The translations under genes were made by a program, and so were the position numbers. 64,000 nt of DNA, from contig JAFGGU010000098.1 of the NCBI GenBank assembly GCA_016930375.1, positions 1-64,000 on the forward strand, written 5' to 3'. How positions within the stretch are numbered: the stretch's first letter is position 1; each line of letters begins with the position of its first letter. Below, in pieces: positions 55,228 to 63,381 of the stretch. Origin of the DNA: Bacteroidales bacterium (GTDB taxonomy: Bacteria; Bacteroidota; Bacteroidia; Bacteroidales; UBA10428). Under the pieces are notes generated by a model. The model saw only the letters and a list, made by a program, of their open reading frames with translations, ran no database searches and was not told the DNA's origin.

Positions 55228-56954
55228 AGAATAAATTACTAGCCCCAGGCTTTAGCCTGGGGTTAATTGTATTTCATTCCTTTTTTTCCGGGTTGAACGC
55301 CCAGGCCGGCTTTTCCATTCCCGACACCATCTGCATCAACGAAAGCGTGACCATAACCAATCAATCGCGTGATGCGGATACCTATTACTGGAATTTCTGC
55401 TCGGGGAACCTGATCCATGATCCGGCAGGGGATAACCTGGCCAACCCCGGCACGCTCAATGAACCTGCTTTTATCGATTTTGCCGACGATGACGGCAACT
55501 ATTATGCTTTTATCACCAACCACAACGATGGAACACTGGTTCGGAATTCCTATGGCACCAATTTTCTTAACACACCTGCATCTCAAAACCTCGGCGGCTT
55601 TGGTGGCCTGATTCCACTGCATGCACAGGGGATACAGGTGCTGGAGGAAGGCGGTAACTGGTATGTATTCATTGTGGGGGGCCAGCGTGAAGAGTCAAGA
55701 CTGATACGCCTTGATTTTGGAACTTCCCTGATGAACAATGCCCCGGTTGTTACAAACCTGGGCAATGCAGGCAATACCATGGACTATCCCGAAGACCTCT
55801 ATATCACGTATGATGCCGGTAACTGGACAGGCTTTACGGTGAATTACAACTCCAATAACCTGGTGAGGTTTGATTTCGGCAATTCCTTATCCAATATTCC
55901 CACCCCGGTGAACCTGGGGAATCTCGGATTTGATAAGCCCTGTGGAATTCAGCCGGTGATGGAAAACGGCAATTGGTACATTTTTGTTTCGAATTACGGA
56001 AGCCATGTGATTACCCGGCTCGATTTCGGCAGTTCACTGGCGTCGGTTCCCTCTTCCACCCCGATAGGAGATAATACCATTTTATACTACCCCTTTGATC
56101 TGACCATCATCCGGGATTGCGAAAATACGTATGGTTTTGTTCTGAACCGCTTCAATGATATTGTTCGTATGGTTTTCAACAACGGACTTGATGAAAATCC
56201 CGTTTTCACCTCGCTGGGTGAAACCGGCAACCTCTATAATCCCCAGGGAATATCCGATGTTTTTCGCGTGGGAGATACCCTGTATGCCTTTGTTGCCAAC
56301 ATTGACAATTCCACCATCACCCGCCTGTATTTCCCCGGGTGCAACAATGCCAGTCCTCCTTCCTCCACCGACCGCGACCCTCCCCCGGTTACCTATAATG
56401 CGCCGGGTATTTACAACATCAACCTGGTAATTGATGAAGGACAACCCGGTCAGGAGAATGCCTGCCGGAACATAGTAGTGCTTGACAGCGCTGATATGAG
56501 CCTGGGAAATGACACGCTTATTACGGCCGGGTCATCCATTACACTGGCGCCCGACAGCACCTACTCATCCTATTTATGGTCCAACGGCTCCACGGAACGG
56601 ACCATCCAGGTTGACCAAGAAGGGATTTATGCACTCACAGTCACCAACCAGTACGGTTGTGTTGCTACGGATGATATTGAGGTAATCGTGGATATCGGAA
56701 TCCCGAACTTTTTCACTCCCAACGGTGACGGTTACAATGATACCTGGGAAATTCCTTTCCTCACCGTGGAGCCTGAAGCCGGCATTCAGGTATTCGACCG
56801 GTTCGGCAATTTACTGGCCGGCTTCAAAGCCGGGGAAGGAAGCTGGGATGGCCGCAGCCATGGCAGGGAATTGCCCACCGGCACGTATTGGTACATTATT
56901 GAGGTACCCGGTATCAAAAAGCCTTATAAAGGCTGGGTTACCATCAAACGTTGA
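55221..56954 (+). CDS. Six-repeat type IX secretion cargo with type B (CHU_C) sorting domain
   Basis: A 577-residue secreted protein. The signal peptide region (residues 1-28, ending LNAQ) contains codons from a palindromic repeat. A PKD-like start (FSIPDTICINESVTI) is followed by about six repeats of roughly 50 residues with the pattern LVRFDFGNSLSNIPTPVNLG (residues about 90-370), probably a propeller. A second Ig-like segment precedes the C-terminal gliding-motility type B sorting domain, about 490-577 (FFTPNGDGYNDTWEI, FDRFGNLL, GTYWYIIE). It overlaps the giant cargo gene by seven bases and is three bases from PorP/SprF. Confidence 0.9.
   Translation: MVKNKLLAPGFSLGLIVFHSFFSGLNAQAGFSIPDTICINESVTITNQSRDADTYYWNFCSGNLIHDPAGDNLANPGTLNEPAFIDFADDDGNYYAFITNHNDGTLVRNSYGTNFLNTPASQNLGGFGGLIPLHAQGIQVLEEGGNWYVFIVGGQREESRLIRLDFGTSLMNNAPVVTNLGNAGNTMDYPEDLYITYDAGNWTGFTVNYNSNNLVRFDFGNSLSNIPTPVNLGNLGFDKPCGIQPVMENGNWYIFVSNYGSHVITRLDFGSSLASVPSSTPIGDNTILYYPFDLTIIRDCENTYGFVLNRFNDIVRMVFNNGLDENPVFTSLGETGNLYNPQGISDVFRVGDTLYAFVANIDNSTITRLYFPGCNNASPPSSTDRDPPPVTYNAPGIYNINLVIDEGQPGQENACRNIVVLDSADMSLGNDTLITAGSSITLAPDSTYSSYLWSNGSTERTIQVDQEGIYALTVTNQYGCVATDDIEVIVDIGIPNFFTPNGDGYNDTWEIPFLTVEPEAGIQVFDRFGNLLAGFKAGEGSWDGRSHGRELPTGTYWYIIEVPGIKKPYKGWVTIKR
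55240..55265. repeat. Palindromic repeat inside a coding sequence
   Basis: CCCCAGGCT (55243-55251) pairs with AGCCTGGGG (55254-55262) around TT; the dyad extends by A-T and a G-U pair on both sides. It supplies codons 8-14 of the type B cargo, within its signal peptide, and resembles the intergenic palindrome at 26526-26548. Confidence 0.75.
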
Positions 56955-56957
56955 AAC

Positions 56958-57887
56958 ATGAGAGGCTCCATTACTTTTTTTCTGCTGTTTACCCTGCGCT
57001 TTATCGATGCCCAGTCCCTGGCTCAGCATGACCTCTATCCTTTTAACCCGAATTTCGCCAATCCCGCTGCTACCGGAATATCTACATGTCTCGAGCTGGG
57101 GGTTACCGATATGCACCAATGGGCCGGCATTGCCAACGCACCTAACGTTCAATCGTTCAGTGCCCAAAAAGGAATTTCTTTTCTCAAGAACAAGAAAAGC
57201 GGCGTGGGCATCAACCTCATCCGCGACATCAACGGCCCTTCCAAAAGTCTGGGCAGTGAACTCCTTTACGCCTTTCATATTCAGGTGGGGAGAAACCGTA
57301 CTACCTGGCTGAGCCTGGGATTATCGGGCTATATTGAACAACGCCGGCTCGATGAAAGCGGGTTTTCACCCATTTTCGATCCCGCGGTTTCAGGAGGCAT
57401 GGAAGAGGAATTGGCCTATAATGCCTCTGGTGGAATTTATCTTTATAACGACAGGTACTATGCCGGATTTGGCCTGTATAATCTGTTTCCCGTAAACACA
57501 TCACTGGGACTGGGATATGGAGGCGACAGGTACTACACGTCATTCCAGGGAGGGTACGTATTTGGTTTTGACAATTTGCCCTTTACCTTGCAGACTTCCA
57601 TCCAGGGAAGCATAGGGGACGGGGTATATCAGTTCGATCTGAACAACAGATTGCTGTTTGGTAATAACCTGTGGACAGGATTGACACTTCGGAAATACCT
57701 GGGCGGGTTTGAAACCGCCGGACAAAATGCCCTGGTTTTTATCGGTTACGACTGGAAGAACTGGAGCTTTTGCTATAACTACAATTTCGATATTAACGGT
57801 ACCCAATTTCATCATTACGGAACGCACCGGATTGCATTGGGTTACAGAATATGTCCCGACAACTTCAGCTGCCCGGCTTATAGATAA
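56958..57887 (+). CDS. PorP/SprF-family type IX secretion membrane protein
   Basis: Outer-membrane protein of 309 residues with a signal peptide (to DAQ). The start LAQHDLYPFNPNFANPAATG, of which YPFNPNFANPAATG is the family signature, plus a beta-barrel pattern with aromatic strand ends and FWLTLGL-type segments, identify PorP/SprF. These proteins accompany type B cargo such as SprB and help its export or anchoring. It is three bases after the type B cargo gene, so the three genes form one operon ending at a likely terminator. Confidence 0.92.
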   Translation: MRGSITFFLLFTLRFIDAQSLAQHDLYPFNPNFANPAATGISTCLELGVTDMHQWAGIANAPNVQSFSAQKGISFLKNKKSGVGINLIRDINGPSKSLGSELLYAFHIQVGRNRTTWLSLGLSGYIEQRRLDESGFSPIFDPAVSGGMEEELAYNASGGIYLYNDRYYAGFGLYNLFPVNTSLGLGYGGDRYYTSFQGGYVFGFDNLPFTLQTSIQGSIGDGVYQFDLNNRLLFGNNLWTGLTLRKYLGGFETAGQNALVFIGYDWKNWSFCYNYNFDINGTQFHHYGTHRIALGYRICPDNFSCPAYR

Positions 57888-57903
57888 AATGCAGCTTTTT
57901 TTT
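57867..57903 (+). terminator. Possible terminator after PorP/SprF
   Basis: AGCTGC (57867-57872) pairs with GCAGCT (57891-57896) around an 18-base loop that includes the stop codon, followed by a run of eight T. The stem is short, so confidence is moderate. Confidence 0.45.
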
Positions 57904-57981
57904 AAATCCTTCGTCTTTTAAAATATTACACCCAAACCTCTTAAATTTACCATTTAGTATTTACCCGTAATTAAGAATCCT

Positions 57982-58947
57982 ATGAAAAAGAATGCTATAA
58001 ATAGCCATGCTGTGGTCTTTTTGGCCATTTTTACCCTTTTTACCTCCTGCATATCCTCCCAGTCCTGGGTGCCTGTAAAAGGCAGTGGTGAAGCCGTTGA
58101 CAAAAGTTATAACGTTTCCGGTTTTCAGGGTATTGAAGTTTCCGGCGGCTTCGATGTAATTTTGGTGCAGGGAAATTCAGAAGCCGTCACACTAACGGCA
58201 CAGGAGAACCTGTTCGAGTACATCTCGGTTAAGGTTGAGGGAGGAATGCTAAAGATTTACACAGAAAATAATATCATGTCCACCCGATCCATGAAAGCCC
58301 GCATTTCCTTCAAGAGCATCGACAAATTAAGGATTTCGGGAGGAGGTGATGTGACGGCTGAAACTCCTGTCGAGGTTCCTGAACTCAGCATTGAACTCAG
58401 CGGTGGCGGGGACATTAGCTCGGTAATCAATGCCGGCCGGTTATATGGGCATATCAGTGGCGGCGGCGATGTGGATATTGATGGCAGTATAAAAGAATAT
58501 GATTTTGTACTAAGCGGAGGAGGTGATATTGATTCAGAAATATCATCCGGAATGGTTACCTGCAGAATTTCGGGAGGAGGTAACCTGACTCTCAGGAACC
58601 GGGAGAAAGCATCGGTTGTTGACCTGGATATCAATGGCGGTGGTGACATGAATATCGAAATGAATACGGAAAAGATGAAGTGTTCCGTATCGGGAGGCGG
58701 GGATGCCACGCTGACCGGACAGGCTGATGAACTCGACATTACGATCAACGGAGGCGGTAATGTGCATGCCGGTAACTTCGCAGCCCATAAAGCCTCATTC
58801 CAGGCCAGCGGAGGTTCTGACATTTATGTAAATGCGTCAGAAGAAATAACCGGTCAGATTTCCGGCGGGGGTGATGTTTATTATTCAGGCGCCGCGGAAA
58901 GGATCAACATTGATGCAAAAGGAGGATCGGAAATCCACAAGCAATAG
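57982..58947 (+). CDS. DUF2807 (head GIN domain) exported repeat protein
   Basis: A 321-residue exported protein whose signal region includes a Cys (LFTSCISSQ), possibly a lipobox. The mature part is a right-handed beta-helix-type DUF2807 domain: it opens with DKSYNVSGFQGIEVSGGFDV and then repeats the S/N-GGGD motif about every 20 residues (SGGGDVTAE, SGGGDISSV, SGGGDVDID, SGGGDIDSE, NGGGDMNIE). Function is unknown; an adhesion or structural role is commonly suggested. It has its own spacing from the type IX operon and is convergent with the GH130 gene, ten bases away. Confidence 0.88.
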   Translation: MKKNAINSHAVVFLAIFTLFTSCISSQSWVPVKGSGEAVDKSYNVSGFQGIEVSGGFDVILVQGNSEAVTLTAQENLFEYISVKVEGGMLKIYTENNIMSTRSMKARISFKSIDKLRISGGGDVTAETPVEVPELSIELSGGGDISSVINAGRLYGHISGGGDVDIDGSIKEYDFVLSGGGDIDSEISSGMVTCRISGGGNLTLRNREKASVVDLDINGGGDMNIEMNTEKMKCSVSGGGDATLTGQADELDITINGGGNVHAGNFAAHKASFQASGGSDIYVNASEEITGQISGGGDVYYSGAAERINIDAKGGSEIHKQ

Positions 58948-58957
58948 AAAGCCATAT

Positions 58958-60049
58958 TTAATCCGATATGGCCAGTCCCACAAATGAATCGGCGGTACCG
59001 TAATACAAGAACCATTTGGATTGAAAGAAAACCAGGCCTTCGGAAAAAACAGTGCCTGATTTGTATTGTCCCGTAAGTTCATGCGGCAGCGTAGGCTTTA
59101 ACAGGCATGTATCGGAACGCATAACAACGGATTCCATGTTTTTGGGATCTAAAACGACCTTGCCCACCGAATAGGTTCCTTTGGGGAGTCCGGGATCCGC
59201 TTTGTCATCTTCAGCATTCTTCCCGTTGTAGAATAATACAATTCCTTCTTTGGCAATAATGGCAGGCGGACCGCACTCTGTAAGCCTGCTGTCAAACTTG
59301 CCGGCTCTGGGACGAATGACTGCCTTCAGCTTTCCACTGTCATCCAGCAGGGGATTCCAGTCATACAGGTTATCGGACCAGGCCAGATTGACAAATTCCT
59401 CTCCCCAGTACATCCAGTACCTGCCATTGATGCGGGCTGCCACCTGCCGGTTTCCGACCATTCTGGTAACCATGGAGCCGGATTTCGACCAGGTGTCCAG
59501 GAATTTGCCACCATGAGCCTTTGCAAAGGCAGGTCCTTTCTTTTCCCAATGTATCAGATCCTTTGAAAAGGCAATGCTCAGCCGGGCTACCTTGTAATTC
59601 CAGGATGTATAGGCCAGCACAAAAAGGCTGTCTTCGGTTTGCACAACGCGGGGATCTTCACAACCTCCCGGATAATCGTAAGCCATAAATTCATCCTTAT
59701 CGGGATACAAAACCGGCACCGGGTGTTTGGTAAAATGTATGCCGTCATCGCTATAAGCCAGTCCGATTCTTGAAGTCCTGCCACCCAGGATGGCCGCCGG
59801 ATTATCCTCAGCCCTGAATAACAGGTACACTTTATCGTCTTTCACGATGGCCGCCGGGTTGAACACATCGGCTTTCTGCCAGTTTACGGTATCATTCCGG
59901 GCCGGACAAAAAAACGTAAAAGTTGAATCGGCCGACAGAACGGGATTCTCTTTTGGTTTTGAAAACGACAGGTTGTCAAACTGGATGGAAGGTGGCGTAC
60001 TACAACCCAGGATCAAACCTGAAAGCAGATAAAAGAAACTTTTTCTCAT
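58958..60049 (-). CDS. GH130-like glycosidase/phosphorylase lipoprotein
   Basis: A 363-residue exported protein with a lipobox (GLILGCSTPP). It is a five-bladed propeller by pattern: FNPAAIVKDDKVYLLFRAED, SRIGLAYSDDGIHF, GGCEDPRVV, WMYWGE and SRLTECGPPAI. The Asp in CEDPR and the surrounding order match GH130 mannoside phosphorylases and beta-1,2-mannosidases. The lipid anchor suggests a periplasmic or surface hydrolase rather than a cytoplasmic phosphorylase, but this is inference. It is downstream of the CocE-like gene on the same strand. Confidence 0.8.
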   Translation of the reverse strand: MRKSFFYLLSGLILGCSTPPSIQFDNLSFSKPKENPVLSADSTFTFFCPARNDTVNWQKADVFNPAAIVKDDKVYLLFRAEDNPAAILGGRTSRIGLAYSDDGIHFTKHPVPVLYPDKDEFMAYDYPGGCEDPRVVQTEDSLFVLAYTSWNYKVARLSIAFSKDLIHWEKKGPAFAKAHGGKFLDTWSKSGSMVTRMVGNRQVAARINGRYWMYWGEEFVNLAWSDNLYDWNPLLDDSGKLKAVIRPRAGKFDSRLTECGPPAIIAKEGIVLFYNGKNAEDDKADPGLPKGTYSVGKVVLDPKNMESVVMRSDTCLLKPTLPHELTGQYKSGTVFSEGLVFFQSKWFLYYGTADSFVGLAISD

Positions 60050-60100
60050 GATGGCTGAATTGATTCAGAGATAAAAATAAAAAAATACTTCTATTCCTTT

Positions 60101-60137
60101 TCCCTCATTACTCATTACTCTTCACTCATTACTCTTC
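60101..60137. repeat. Heptamer-like tandem repeat at the CocE gene end
   Basis: CTCATTACTCATTACTCTTC followed by ACTCATTACTC: three CATTACT units, one interrupted. As at 29340-29372, the repeat covers the stop codon of a minus-strand gene and the gap to the next gene. Confidence 0.6.
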
Positions 60138-62024
60138 CAAAACCGGCAACACCATAAAACTGGCATGTTTATTTTCATGGTAAATGCGGACAAATGCCTT
60201 CTGAAAATCATCTTCCCGGGCTTCATAAATATTGACAAATTTTTGCGGGTTCCTGTCGGCCAGCGGGAACCAGCTGCTTTGTATCTGCACCATGATGCGA
60301 TGCCCCTTTTTAAAAGTGTGGGCTACATCTCCCACATTGAATTTGACGGTGGTTATGGCATTGGGAACAAAAGGCTCCGGGACCTCATAGCTATTCCTGT
60401 AACGCCCCCTGAAAATTTCACCGTGCACCAGCATTTCATAACCTCCCATCGGGTAATCATACGAAGGGTCATCCACCGAATAAACGTCAATGATGTTATA
60501 AGACATGCTGTCCGGAAAAACATCAATCAGTTTTACCACGAAATCCGCATCGGTTGTGGAAATGGAAGTATGCAGGCCGGCGGTGACAACCCCGGTAACG
60601 GTGACATCCTCCTGCAGAATTTCCGTTTTAAACGACAACACATCCGGCCGGCGTCCGGAAAAACGCTGGTCGTCGGTCATGTAATTCCTGGTCCGGTTGA
60701 AATGAACATCTTCGGTATAGGGTACCGGTTTGGCCGGATCACTGATATATTCCGTGTGGCTTGCTGATTCCAAAGGAGAATTCCAGTTCAGTTCCCCGTC
60801 TTCATGCAGGTAAAGCATCTTATCCTGTTTACCGGCCGGAGGCCATTGGATGAACTGCCTCCACTCGTTGTCACCGGTCATAAACACATTGGCCTCAGCC
60901 ATCTTTGAAATATCCCCCTTGTCTTTTAGATAATAATTAAAAAAAGGTATTTCAATCATTTGCTGGTACCACAGGGACGTGTTGCTGCCAAAGTGAATGT
61001 TGCCCAGGTGGGTGCCGTCGCTGGTGGACCATTGGTTGTGGTACCAGGGACCCATGACAAGCTTGTTGAAATCTTTCCCGGGGTTGTTCATTTCGGCAGC
61101 TTTATAGGCATTCCAGGCACCCCAGTGATCCTCTGCATCAAACAATCCGCCGACCCATAACATGGCGGGGTTCAGGTTTCCGGTTGCATTCCGTGCATCG
61201 CGCGCTTTCCACCAGGCATCATAATCGGGATGGGCCAGCAAGTCATTCCAGAACGCTACACTATCACCAACCAGTTTTGTAAATGCAGGTAAGGGGCCGG
61301 TTTCCAGGAAAAACCTGTAATTATCATGAACGGGAACATCCTGGGATGACGGCGCAATGCTGGTCGGTTCAGACCTCGGCAGGCCAAAACCCGACGAATA
61401 ATAAAAATTAAACGCGTCCATCAGAAAAAAGGCCCCATTGTGGTGAAAGTCATCCCCGATAAACCAGTTTGTCACCGGTGCCTGGGGACTCACGGCCACA
61501 AGCGCGGGATGATTGCTGGCCGCGGCCATGGTGGAGTAAAAGCCCGGGTAGGAAATGCCAAAAACACCAACCCTTCCGTTATTGTTCGGGAGGTTCCGGA
61601 TCAGCCAGTCGATGGTATCATATGTATCACTGGCTTCATCAATATCACTTTTGTTCTTTTTTTCGGGATTGAAAGGCCTGATATTGACAAAATCCCCTTC
61701 ACTCATCCACTTGCCTCGTACATCCTGAATTACAAAAATATAGCCTTCCCGCAGATAGTATTTAAAATACAAATCCCAGAAATTCATCCATTTATCCTCG
61801 CCGTAAGGGCTGCAGGAATAGGGGGTCCGCATCATCAATACGGGATGCTTTTCAGTAGCGTCTTTCGGGGCATAAATGGATGTGAACAGCCTGATGCCGT
61901 CCCGCATGGGGATCTGTCTTTCCATTTTGGTATAGTTGTTAACGATCCAGATGCTGTCGGCATTCTGGGCATTGGCTTGAAGATATCCTGCATTCAGGCC
62001 GATCAGAAGAAGGATGATTCTCAT
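60129..62024 (-). CDS. CocE/NonD-family (X-Pro dipeptidyl-peptidase S15) hydrolase, secreted
   Basis: A 631-residue hydrolase with a signal peptide (to NAQ). The alpha/beta domain has RDGIRLFTSIYAP, a VIQDVRGKWMSEG block and the nucleophile elbow GISYPG with S158. A cap domain and the C-terminal jelly-roll (about 430-625, with PFVPNAITTVKFNVGDVAHTFKKGHRIMVQI, here cited as KKGHRIMVQI) complete the S15/CocE layout. It hydrolyses amide or ester bonds, for example of acylated amino acids or Xaa-Pro peptides; the substrate cannot be deduced. It is between a VOC-family gene and GH130 on the same strand. Confidence 0.88.
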   Translation of the reverse strand: MRIILLLIGLNAGYLQANAQNADSIWIVNNYTKMERQIPMRDGIRLFTSIYAPKDATEKHPVLMMRTPYSCSPYGEDKWMNFWDLYFKYYLREGYIFVIQDVRGKWMSEGDFVNIRPFNPEKKNKSDIDEASDTYDTIDWLIRNLPNNNGRVGVFGISYPGFYSTMAAASNHPALVAVSPQAPVTNWFIGDDFHHNGAFFLMDAFNFYYSSGFGLPRSEPTSIAPSSQDVPVHDNYRFFLETGPLPAFTKLVGDSVAFWNDLLAHPDYDAWWKARDARNATGNLNPAMLWVGGLFDAEDHWGAWNAYKAAEMNNPGKDFNKLVMGPWYHNQWSTSDGTHLGNIHFGSNTSLWYQQMIEIPFFNYYLKDKGDISKMAEANVFMTGDNEWRQFIQWPPAGKQDKMLYLHEDGELNWNSPLESASHTEYISDPAKPVPYTEDVHFNRTRNYMTDDQRFSGRRPDVLSFKTEILQEDVTVTGVVTAGLHTSISTTDADFVVKLIDVFPDSMSYNIIDVYSVDDPSYDYPMGGYEMLVHGEIFRGRYRNSYEVPEPFVPNAITTVKFNVGDVAHTFKKGHRIMVQIQSSWFPLADRNPQKFVNIYEAREDDFQKAFVRIYHENKHASFMVLPVLEE

Positions 62025-62050
62025 TCAGAAGATGTTTTGAGGTTGAGTGG

Positions 62051-62590
62051 TCAATTGTAATTCTCCAGCAATTCCAGCACGCATCCCAAATCTTTGGAAG
62101 CATCGATATAGCTGTAAGCACCGCCGTCCCAGCCTCCGCGCTGAACAGTAGGATTACCCTGCGCTTCAAACCGCTTTTCAACACCGTCAATTCCCTTTAC
62201 TGCAAAGGCAATATGGTGAATGCCCTCGCCATAAGTATCCAGGTAATCCTGCCAGGTGCTTTTCCCTCCCAGCGGCTGGATCAACTCGATCTGAAGATTG
62301 TTCATGGCGAAAAATGCCAGATTTGCTTTGGCATCTGACGGTTCTCCCTTGTAAAGTGTCGGTCTTGAGAAATGACCTTCTGCAATACTCACTTCGGGCG
62401 CTTCTACCCCAAGGAGCCGGGCCCATGCATTCCTGGCCTTGTCAATGTCCTTTACCACAATCGCCACCTGGGTGATGGTTTTGGAAGGGATGATGGGTTC
62501 ACGAACAGTTTTGGTGTGCGGACGAAAGGATACCAATACGATACCGATGATCAATACAAGTGCTAAGAGTATGTTTTTCATGGCTTTCAT
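62051..62590 (-). CDS. Membrane-anchored VOC-family (glyoxalase-like) protein
   Basis: A 179-residue protein with one N-terminal hydrophobic helix (ILLALVLIIGIVLVSF) and a single VOC domain. Blocks QVAIVVKDIDKARNAWARLL and GIHHIAFAVKGIDGVEKRF are the two betaalphabetabetabeta units, with likely metal ligands His (IHHIAF) and Glu (LELLE). It resembles methylmalonyl-CoA epimerase/glyoxalase-type proteins, but the periplasmic-type anchor is unusual for those. The gene starts at either 62590 or 62581. It is 26 bases upstream of the CocE-like gene. Confidence 0.84.
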   Translation of the reverse strand: MKAMKNILLALVLIIGIVLVSFRPHTKTVREPIIPSKTITQVAIVVKDIDKARNAWARLLGVEAPEVSIAEGHFSRPTLYKGEPSDAKANLAFFAMNNLQIELIQPLGGKSTWQDYLDTYGEGIHHIAFAVKGIDGVEKRFEAQGNPTVQRGGWDGGAYSYIDASKDLGCVLELLENYN

Positions 62591-62730
62591 TTTTAAAGGT
62601 TATGGTAAATAAATGTAGTAATTTTATTTCACAACCTGACGCAACTTTTGGCCGTGTTCAATAGTCCATTATAGGTATTGAACCAAATATTGAGAAAACG
62701 GTTAAGTAATTGATGTAAAAACGTACAGCC

Positions 62731-63381
62731 ATGAGAAAGAATCTGATAGCCGCATTAATGATTACAGCTGTATACCTGTTGACAGCTTGCAATAAGGAAG
62801 AGGAAATATATTATTCCGCTTTGGGCATTATTCACATTTCCGAAGACAGCGTTGTTATTGAAACCGATAACGGGAACCGGCTGCTGGTGGATGACCGGAA
62901 CAGGATAGGCATTCCTTTGGTTGACAATGACAGGGTGATCGCCTATTTCACACTGGTTGACAGAACCGCGCCTGCCGGTATTGACCTGGTAATTGATATT
63001 TACGATATCAGCAAAGTGTTGTTCAAACCAGTCATTGAGCTTACCAGCGCAATTGCCGACTCCATAGGCGACGACCCGTTAACGGTGGGAAGTGTATGGC
63101 TGGATAAGGATTTTCTCAACCTGAGTTTTATTTATTACGGAGGTCAGAAGATGCATTTTATCAACCTGATCAGGCATCCGGGAGAACTTCGCACTGACAC
63201 GATCGATCTTGAGATCCGGCACAACAATAACGATGACGGTGGCATAAACAGTTACAGCGGTTTTGTGTCATTCGATCTGAGTTCATTGCAAAATGACGTA
63301 AACGATTCGGTAGTATTGAGGATAAAAGCCAGGGAATTCAGCAATCAGACATACAGGGAGAATTTTATTTATACCTGGTGA
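62731..63381 (+). CDS. NigD-like lipoprotein
   Basis: A 216-residue lipoprotein (lipobox LLTACNKE). The sequence has the NigD-like two-domain layout: an N-terminal OB-like beta domain (VVIETDNGNRLLVDD, VIAYFTLVDR) and a C-terminal beta domain with SVWLDKDFLNLSFIYYGG (cited as VWLDKDFLNLSF) and HNNNDDGG. Its function in Bacteroidota is not established. It overlaps the convergent oxidoreductase gene by 13 bases at the 3' end. Confidence 0.85.
   Translation: MRKNLIAALMITAVYLLTACNKEEEIYYSALGIIHISEDSVVIETDNGNRLLVDDRNRIGIPLVDNDRVIAYFTLVDRTAPAGIDLVIDIYDISKVLFKPVIELTSAIADSIGDDPLTVGSVWLDKDFLNLSFIYYGGQKMHFINLIRHPGELRTDTIDLEIRHNNNDDGGINSYSGFVSFDLSSLQNDVNDSVVLRIKAREFSNQTYRENFIYTW

Noticed and set aside
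58257-58823. Minus-strand Ser/Pro-rich repeat frame of 188 codons
   Set aside because: The SPPP repeats are the reverse reading of the GGGD codons of DUF2807.
61440-62060. Plus-strand open frame of 206 codons
   Set aside because: Antisense to the CocE-like gene, whose catalytic motifs are intact.
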